Shown in pieces: positions 18,636-24,055 of a stretch of DNA of 24,055 nucleotides. Position numbers and translations under genes: made by a program. The DNA comes from a virus: IMG/VR virus record IMGVR_UViG_3300028557_002631, positions 1 to 24,055 of that record, one strand, 5' to 3'. The stretch's first letter is position 1. Each line of letters begins with the position of its first letter. Below the pieces are notes generated by a model. It saw nothing but the letters and a program-made list of their open reading frames with translations, was not told where the DNA came from and searched no databases.

Positions 18636-19325
18636 ATGAATATAGGATTATTAGTAATTGCTACTGGGAAATATAAAGTATTTTTAAATGATCTAATAAA
18701 ATCCGCTGATAAATTCTTTTGTAATGGACATAGTGTTAAATACTTCTTATTTGTTGATGAGATTCAAGATATTAGTTCTAAAAGAGAAATTATACAAACT
18801 GTTATTGAACACAAACCTTGGCCTTTTCCAACCTTATTGAGATATAAACATTTTATTAATAACTCGGATAAATTTGAGGATTTAGATTATATCTACTATG
18901 TTGATAGTGATATGATATTTGAAAATACTGTTGGTGATGAAATATTTGATGATGTTGTTTGCGTGGCGCATCCTTGGTTTATTGGTAATCGAGGAACACC
19001 TGAAAATGATAAAAAATCATTAGCATATATACCAGATCAAGTTAATTTTCAATATATGGCTGGTGCTTTTTTTGGAGGATCTAAATCTTGTATTATTAAT
19101 ATGTTTCAATTTATATCTAATCAAATAGATATAGATTATTCAAGAGGAGTTATCGCTAAATGGCACGATGAGAGTCATTCAAATAAATTTTTCATACTTT
19201 ACTGTACTAAGATATTACCTCCTGAATATTGTTATAATAAACAATCTCCTTATTGTACATCAGTTAAGCACTGGATACCTAGGGTTGTTCAGGTTCTAAA
19301 AAATGATAATGAGATACGTTCATGA
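18636..19325 (+). CDS. GT6 family glycosyltransferase
   Basis: 229 aa. Similar to GT6 enzymes (ABO blood-group and alpha-1,3-galactosyltransferase family, also found in Bacteroides). Visible signatures are LLVIATGKYKVFL at the start, WPFPTLLRYKHF, the DxD-like YYVDSDMIFE, CVAHPWF, YMAGAFFGG, and IAKWHDESHSNKFF near the C-terminus. It would transfer Gal or GalNAc in alpha-1,3 linkage to a glycan acceptor with retention; the exact sugar cannot be read. There is no N-terminal anchor, so it is cytoplasmic. Its end overlaps the next start (ATGA), the first link of a tight operon. Confidence 0.88.
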   Translation: MNIGLLVIATGKYKVFLNDLIKSADKFFCNGHSVKYFLFVDEIQDISSKREIIQTVIEHKPWPFPTLLRYKHFINNSDKFEDLDYIYYVDSDMIFENTVGDEIFDDVVCVAHPWFIGNRGTPENDKKSLAYIPDQVNFQYMAGAFFGGSKSCIINMFQFISNQIDIDYSRGVIAKWHDESHSNKFFILYCTKILPPEYCYNKQSPYCTSVKHWIPRVVQVLKNDNEIRS

Positions 19326-20167
19326 AAGATATAAGAGTTAAGTTTATGGATTTTTGGGGTGGATTTCAACCTCAAACATTTTATCCATATAAAATGTTAT
19401 TAAAAACTGGATATAATATAATATTGGATGATAATAATCCTGATATAATTATCGGTTCTGTCTTTGGTAGGCAAATGGATAACTGGTCACATAAAACAAG
19501 AATAATGTACACTGGTGAGAATATAAAACCTGACTTTAATATATGTGATTATTTTATGGGATTTGAATTTTCTGATGATGAAAGAATTTTAAGATTACCT
19601 ATATATCAGTTACATTGGGGAAATGCTAAACCAGAAGAAAAACAATATTTTTTTGATAAAAAATTAAATACCAATAGAAATAAATTCTGTGCTTTTATTC
19701 ATAGTAATTCAAATGCACCAAAAAGAAATGAATTCTTTTCTAAACTCACTAATTATAAAAAAGTTGATTCTGGAGGAATGGCCTTTAACAATATTGGATA
19801 TAGAGTAGAGGACAAACTTGAGTGGTTAAAAGATTACAAATTTTGTATGTGTTTTGAAAACTTTTCAGAAAATGGTTATCTGACTGAAAAACTTTTAGAA
19901 GGAATGATGGGTGGATGTGTGCCAATTTATTGGGGAAGTGAATCTTGTGTTGAAGAGTTTAATGAGGATTCATTTATTAACTGGCATAAATATAAAAATG
20001 ATGATGATGTTATAAAAAGAATAATAGAGTTGGATCAGAATGATGAATTATATGAAAAGGTATATAATGAGCCATATTTGATTGATAATAAAGAAAATTT
20101 CTATATGGATGATAACCGGATAGTTGATTTTTTAAAAAAAATAATAATTAAAAATGTCAGTAAATAA
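19322..20167 (+). CDS. GT10 family (fucosyltransferase-like) glycosyltransferase
   Basis: 281 aa. The alpha-1,3-fucosyltransferase motif is clear: CMCFENFSENGYLTEKLLEG followed by GCVPIYWGS (about 179-210), with TGENIKPDF and KFCAFIHSNSNAPKRNEFF upstream. Members use GDP-fucose or a similar GDP-sugar as donor. It overlaps the GT6 stop and the downstream start (14 nt). A paired GT6 and GT10 suggests the phage builds a fucosylated, blood-group-like branch; the donor cannot be confirmed from sequence. Confidence 0.9.
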   Translation: MKDIRVKFMDFWGGFQPQTFYPYKMLLKTGYNIILDDNNPDIIIGSVFGRQMDNWSHKTRIMYTGENIKPDFNICDYFMGFEFSDDERILRLPIYQLHWGNAKPEEKQYFFDKKLNTNRNKFCAFIHSNSNAPKRNEFFSKLTNYKKVDSGGMAFNNIGYRVEDKLEWLKDYKFCMCFENFSENGYLTEKLLEGMMGGCVPIYWGSESCVEEFNEDSFINWHKYKNDDDVIKRIIELDQNDELYEKVYNEPYLIDNKENFYMDDNRIVDFLKKIIIKNVSK

Positions 20168-20702
20168 AGAAGTATTAAGAAAGTACAAAAAGAATATTCT
20201 CATTGAAACTGGAACTTATATGGGTATGACTACTAAGGGTGCTATTGAAGAACTTGGATATGAAAAAGTTTATACAATAGAGTTACAGGATTATCTATAC
20301 CAGATTTCACTTGGTAATTTAAGTCATCTCATAACTGAAAATAAAGTTGTAGCTATCAAAGGAAATTCAAATGAAAAATTAGGAGAGATATTGGCTGAAA
20401 TTAACGAACCAGTTACTATTTTATTAGATGCCCATATAGATGGTGGGAACTTTGTTCCTAATGTCACCCCGGATGTTAATTGGTGTCCACTTTATGAAGA
20501 GTTAGAAATTATAAAAAATCATCATATAAAGACACACACAATATTAGTTGATGATGTAAGAATTATTGGAAAAATCGGATGGGGCTCAAATGTTTTCATC
20601 GAAAGAATCATAAATATGATAAAGGAAATAAATCCAGGATATCAAATAACATATGAAGAAGGTGAAACACCTGAAGATGTATTGGTTGCAAATATAAATT
20701 AA
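20154..20702 (+). CDS. Methyltransferase-like protein in glycan operon
   Basis: 182 aa. LIETGTYMGMTTKGAIE (about 16-32) resembles the SAM-binding motif I of class I methyltransferases, followed by VYTIEL (motif II-like acidic strand end), then VTILLDAHIDGG and HTILVDDVRI. The arrangement is like FkbM- or TylF-type sugar methyltransferases, but the glycine-rich loop is atypical. The substrate is probably a sugar, by context. It overlaps the GT10 gene. Confidence 0.6.
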   Translation: MSVNKEVLRKYKKNILIETGTYMGMTTKGAIEELGYEKVYTIELQDYLYQISLGNLSHLITENKVVAIKGNSNEKLGEILAEINEPVTILLDAHIDGGNFVPNVTPDVNWCPLYEELEIIKNHHIKTHTILVDDVRIIGKIGWGSNVFIERIINMIKEINPGYQITYEEGETPEDVLVANIN

Positions 20703-20706
20703 TAAA

Positions 20707-21393
20707 ATGATATCAATAGTAATTCCAGTATATAATACACCGATTGAGTTTATTGAAGAATGTGTTGATAGTATAAATTCACAGACTTTCAAGGATTATG
20801 AAGTCATTTTAGTAAATGATGGATCAAACGAGGAAGTTTCTCAATTTCTAAGAACATTAGTTAAGGAAAATTGGAAACTTTTTGAAATAGAGAGAGGTGG
20901 TATTTCAAAGGCATTGAATTTAGGAATACAAAATGCTAAATATGATTTAATTTGCAGAATGGACGCTGACGATATAATGACTTTAGATAGGCTACAAAAA
21001 CAATTTGATTTTTTTGAAAAAAATCAAATTGATATTCTTGGTGGTCAAATGGAACTTTTCGGAAAGAGTTCAAGTATAACCCATCATCCATTAGATATTC
21101 CAAATGATATTATGAAATATACAGATTGGTTTATGAATCATCCAACTATAATGTTTAAGAAAGAATCAATAGTTAATATTGGTGGATATAATCCAGATTT
21201 TGACGGAACCGAAGATTTAGAGTTGTGGTGTCGTTCTTTAGCTAATAAATTAATTATTAAGAATCTTCCTGATATAATAGTCAGACATAGAAGACATGAT
21301 GATAATGCTACTTCAAGAAATAATATGAACGAAATTATTAGAAAGAATGTGCAATTAAGAAATTACTATTTAAATATAGTTTATAATAAGTGA
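20707..21393 (+). CDS. GT2 family glycosyltransferase
   Basis: 228 aa, GT-A fold. ISIVIPVYNTPIEFIEECVD at the start, ILVNDGS, ISKALNLGIQNAKYDLICRM, the DxD element MDADD, and the downstream TEDLELWCR (acid/base region) are in the normal order for inverting GT2 enzymes. No transmembrane helix, so likely cytoplasmic with a lipid- or protein-linked acceptor. Five nt after the methyltransferase-like gene. Confidence 0.9.
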   Translation: MISIVIPVYNTPIEFIEECVDSINSQTFKDYEVILVNDGSNEEVSQFLRTLVKENWKLFEIERGGISKALNLGIQNAKYDLICRMDADDIMTLDRLQKQFDFFEKNQIDILGGQMELFGKSSSITHHPLDIPNDIMKYTDWFMNHPTIMFKKESIVNIGGYNPDFDGTEDLELWCRSLANKLIIKNLPDIIVRHRRHDDNATSRNNMNEIIRKNVQLRNYYLNIVYNK

Positions 21394-21452
21394 TTATTAG
21401 TTTTATATTGAACAATATTATTATTTAGTTATATAATAAAAAAACATATTTA

Positions 21453-22751
21453 ATGAATATAGAAGAATTACTTAATAATATTGATTACTATTTAAAAAAT
21501 AATAATCCTAAATACCTCTATAATCAGAATTTTATTCCTGGTAGAAGTCAGATTTTATATTCTGGTCCCTATTGGGACAATCAAGAAATAGTTAGTGCTA
21601 TTTCTACATTGATGACCGGCAAGTGGCTGGTAGCTGGAGAAAATGTACACAAATTTGAAAACCAATTTGCGAAAACATTTGGTGTTAAATATGCACAAAT
21701 GGTCAACTCTGGTAGCTCTGCTAATTTGGTAATGATTGCTGCACTTAAAAAATATTTTGGGTGGAATGATGGTGATGAAATTATTGTTTCACCAGTAGGT
21801 TTCCCTACTACGATATCAACACTGGTGCAGAATAATCTAGTACCAGTTTTTGTCGATATTGAGTATGATACACTTAATTTTGATGTTAATAAAATTGAAG
21901 AAAAAATTACTAGCAAAACTAAAGGTATTTTTGTATCACCAGTGCTAGGTAACCCACCAGATATGGATTTCCTAACAACACTTTGTGAGAAACACAATAT
22001 CAAATTAATTGGTGATAGTTGTGATAGTATCGGTTCTAAATGGAATGGTAGACATCTATCAGATTATTACATCGCATGGACATCTTCCTTTTATCCCGCT
22101 CATCATATATCAACAGGTGAAGGTGGAATTGTTTGTACGAATATTCTAGATTTAAAAAAATTATTTACAAGTTTTTCTTGGTGGGGTCGAGATTGTTATT
22201 GTGTTGGTTCTGCTAACTTGCTTTCTTGTGGTACATGTGGAAATAGATTTGATAAATGGCTTGATTCTTATGATGGTACAATTGATCACAAATATGTCTT
22301 CACCAACATGGGTTATAACCTTAAACCTATGGATTTACAAGGATCTATCGGATTGGTTCAACTAACCAAATTCAATGAGATTGATAGAAAACGAAAAGAA
22401 AGTAAAAATAGAGTTGAAAGCATTATTTTGAAACATGTAAAAGGTATCAAAGGTGTTGAAACGTTAGATAAATCTGATACGTGTTGGTTTGGAACTCCTT
22501 TTATTTGTGATGACAAAATTATCAAAGATAAACTTGTTGGTTTTCTAGAATCAAATAAAATTCAAACTAGAAACTATTTTGCTGGTAACGTATTAATGCA
22601 TCCAGGTTATAACCATTTAGATGACTTAACCAAGTATCCAAATGCAAATCAAGTATTGGATAAGGTTTTCTTTTTGGGTGCCGCACCTCACTATGATGAA
22701 ATTGTCTTTGACTATATAGAAAATACTTTTGAAGATAAATGGGTGAATTAA
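21453..22751 (+). CDS. rfbH: CDP-4-keto-6-deoxyglucose-3-dehydrase (E1)
   Basis: 432 aa, full length for the family. It has the DegT/AHBA aminotransferase fold (VNSGSSANLVMIAAL, VSPVGFPTTISTLVQ, GDSCDSIGS), but at the PLP site it reads SSFYPAHHISTGEGG, with His in place of the usual Lys. That substitution marks E1 dehydrases rather than aminotransferases. The [2Fe-2S] region GRDCYCVGSANLLSCGTCGNRF, followed by DHKYVF, is also present. E1 with its reductase E3 removes the C3 hydroxyl of CDP-4-keto-6-deoxyglucose on the way to 3,6-dideoxyhexoses (abequose, paratose, tyvelose, ascarylose). No E3 is seen in the window. A 59-nt AT-rich gap precedes it. Confidence 0.92.
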   Translation: MNIEELLNNIDYYLKNNNPKYLYNQNFIPGRSQILYSGPYWDNQEIVSAISTLMTGKWLVAGENVHKFENQFAKTFGVKYAQMVNSGSSANLVMIAALKKYFGWNDGDEIIVSPVGFPTTISTLVQNNLVPVFVDIEYDTLNFDVNKIEEKITSKTKGIFVSPVLGNPPDMDFLTTLCEKHNIKLIGDSCDSIGSKWNGRHLSDYYIAWTSSFYPAHHISTGEGGIVCTNILDLKKLFTSFSWWGRDCYCVGSANLLSCGTCGNRFDKWLDSYDGTIDHKYVFTNMGYNLKPMDLQGSIGLVQLTKFNEIDRKRKESKNRVESIILKHVKGIKGVETLDKSDTCWFGTPFICDDKIIKDKLVGFLESNKIQTRNYFAGNVLMHPGYNHLDDLTKYPNANQVLDKVFFLGAAPHYDEIVFDYIENTFEDKWVN

Positions 22752-24055
22752 ATGTATTAGTACTTGGTGATGGTATCCTAGGAAAAGAAATAGTTAGACA
22801 GACAGGATGGAATTATGTTTCTAGAAAAAAAGACAATTTAGATATAAAATATATTGAAAATTTTCTAAGTAATTATGAGGCAGACATTATAATAAATTGT
22901 ATTGCAAATACAGATACTTATTCCACTGATAAAAGTGAACATTGGAATGTAAATTATGTCTTTGTAGATAAACTAATTAGATATTGTAATGAAAAATCAA
23001 TAAAATTTATTCATATATCATCAGATTATGTTTACGCTGGTTCCGTAAATAATGCATCTGAAGAAGATGTTCCAGTTCATTGTAATAATTGGTATGGATA
23101 TACTAAATTACTTGCTGATGGATTAGTTCAATTGCAATGTAAAGATTATTTACTGATAAGATGTACACACAAACCTAATCCTTTTACTCATGAATCTGCA
23201 TGGATAGATCAAGTGGGAAATTTCGATTACGTAAATATTATATCTAATTTAATAGTTACAATTATTGAGTCAGGCACAAGTGGTTTGTATAATGTTGGTA
23301 CAGATACTAAAACTATGCATGAATTAGCATTAGTTACTAAAAATAATGTTTTAAAAAGTTTTAGTCCATCATATGTTCCAAAGAACCAATCTATGAATAT
23401 ATCAAAACTTGAAAAATTATTATCAAATAAACCATTCTTTTCAATAGCAATTCCTACATATGAAATGAAAGGGTATGGAGAAGAGTTTCTAAATTTTAGT
23501 TTTGTTAAATTATCTAGACAAACATTTAAAAATTTTGAAGTTGTTGTATCTGACCATAGTAAAGATGATGTAATTAAAGATTTGTGTGAGAAATGGAAAG
23601 ATAATTTAAATATTAGGTATTTCAGAAATGAATATAAGATTGGTGGATCATCACCAAATATAAATAATGCAATTAAAAAATCAAATGGAGAGTGGATTAA
23701 ATTATTATGGCAAGATGATTTTCTATTCAGTGAAAACTCGTTAGATATAATTAAAAAACATATTGAGAAAACTGAGAATATTGTTTGGTTAGCATCTGCT
23801 TGTGAACACACGAATGATGGTATTGTAATGTATAGACCATTTTATCCTTCTTGGACATCTGATATTCATTTAGGTAATAATAGAATTAGCTCACCTAGTG
23901 TTATAACAATTAAAAACACTGAAGATAAACTATATTTTGATGAGGATTTGATTTGGTTAATGGATGTTGAATATTATAAAAGGATGTACATGAAACATGG
24001 TGAACCATCTTATTTGAATTTAATAACAGTTGTAAATAGAACATGGGCCGATAGT
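22739..24055 (+). CDS. SDR (RmlD-like) - GT2 fusion protein, 3' end outside window
   Basis: ATG at 22739 overlaps the E1 stop by 13 nt; the frame is open for 439 codons to the window edge. The N-terminal about 220 residues are an NAD(P)-dependent sugar reductase/epimerase: LNVLVLGDGILGKEIV (GxGxxG), IIINCIAN, IHISSDYVYAGS and WYGYTKLLAD (YxxxK), as in RmlD. From about residue 230 a GT2 domain begins: FFSIAIPTYEMKG, VVVSDHSKDD, SSPNINNAIKKSNGEWIKLL and WQDDF as the DxD-like site, with later EDLIWLMDVEYY. The protein may make or reduce the nucleotide sugar and transfer it. Fusion rather than frameshift, since one frame runs throughout. Confidence 0.85.
   Translation, partial: MGELNVLVLGDGILGKEIVRQTGWNYVSRKKDNLDIKYIENFLSNYEADIIINCIANTDTYSTDKSEHWNVNYVFVDKLIRYCNEKSIKFIHISSDYVYAGSVNNASEEDVPVHCNNWYGYTKLLADGLVQLQCKDYLLIRCTHKPNPFTHESAWIDQVGNFDYVNIISNLIVTIIESGTSGLYNVGTDTKTMHELALVTKNNVLKSFSPSYVPKNQSMNISKLEKLLSNKPFFSIAIPTYEMKGYGEEFLNFSFVKLSRQTFKNFEVVVSDHSKDDVIKDLCEKWKDNLNIRYFRNEYKIGGSSPNINNAIKKSNGEWIKLLWQDDFLFSENSLDIIKKHIEKTENIVWLASACEHTNDGIVMYRPFYPSWTSDIHLGNNRISSPSVITIKNTEDKLYFDEDLIWLMDVEYYKRMYMKHGEPSYLNLITVVNRTWADS

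Noticed and set aside
23227-23811. 194-aa minus-strand ORF at the window end
   Set aside because: Antisense shadow of the SDR-GT2 fusion, which is open across the same stretch with clear motifs.
1-24055. CRISPR array, rRNA genes, integrase or attachment sites
   Set aside because: No regularly spaced repeats, no rRNA-like blocks and no integrase gene were seen; the tRNA genes show no duplicated 3' halves that would mark att sites.

Overview
The window looks like part of a large tailed-phage genome infecting a member of the Bacteroidetes (Flavobacterium-like host). The phage reading rests on a dense tRNA array broken up by homing-type nucleases, many short tightly packed unknown genes and strong AT bias, with no ordinary chromosomal housekeeping block. 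The host reading rests on repeated promoter-like elements of the Bacteroidetes form TAnnTTTG (often TATATTTG), weak or absent Shine-Dalgarno sequences, and a ClpC-type unfoldase resembling the Bacteroidetes form. No structural or replication genes are in view, so the phage assignment is an inference.

Layout. (1) 1-3655: seventeen tRNA or tRNA-like genes on the + strand (Asn, an aberrant Ile-like one, Cys, Val x2, Ile, Leu x3, Thr x2, Met, Pro, Asp, Gln x3), interrupted by an HNH nuclease, a zinc-finger/PD-(D/E)XK nuclease and two mini-ORFs with terminators; a GIY-YIG/NUMOD1 nuclease on the - strand borders the array. (2) 4900-5682: a minimal glutamyl-tRNA synthetase without an anticodon-binding domain. 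(3) 5695-6453 (-): a lipoprotein with a C-terminal membrane anchor, a possible unimolecular spanin. (4) 6503-6728: a compact RNase P RNA, recognised by its P4 helix with the bulged U and its 3' conserved region. (5) 6747-13425: small accessory genes, including a YkgJ-type Cys cluster protein, a Nudix hydrolase, DUF1653-like and zinc-ribbon proteins, an MgtC family membrane protein, a CYTH phosphatase and a PTH2-like protein. (6) 13465-15582: a ClpC-like AAA+ unfoldase lacking the N-domain. (7) 15642-18511: a Vsr-like (EDxHD) nuclease gene split by a complete IS200/IS605 element carrying tnpA and tnpB. (8) 18636-24055: a glycan operon with GT6, GT10, a methyltransferase-like protein, GT2, a CDP-4-keto-6-deoxyglucose-3-dehydrase (E1) and an SDR-GT2 fusion that runs off the window.

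The most coherent story is a phage-owned tRNA supply line: tRNA genes, the RNA subunit of the enzyme that trims their 5' ends, a stripped-down aminoacyl-tRNA synthetase and possibly a peptidyl-tRNA hydrolase-like protein. Several of the tRNAs are unusual. Class I species (Asn, Cys, Pro, Asp, Gln) carry 15-24 nt variable regions, most with GNRA-capped mini-hairpins, while two Leu tRNAs that should have long variable arms have only 5-6 nt. The second theme is surface sugar chemistry, probably for virion or host-surface glycan modification.
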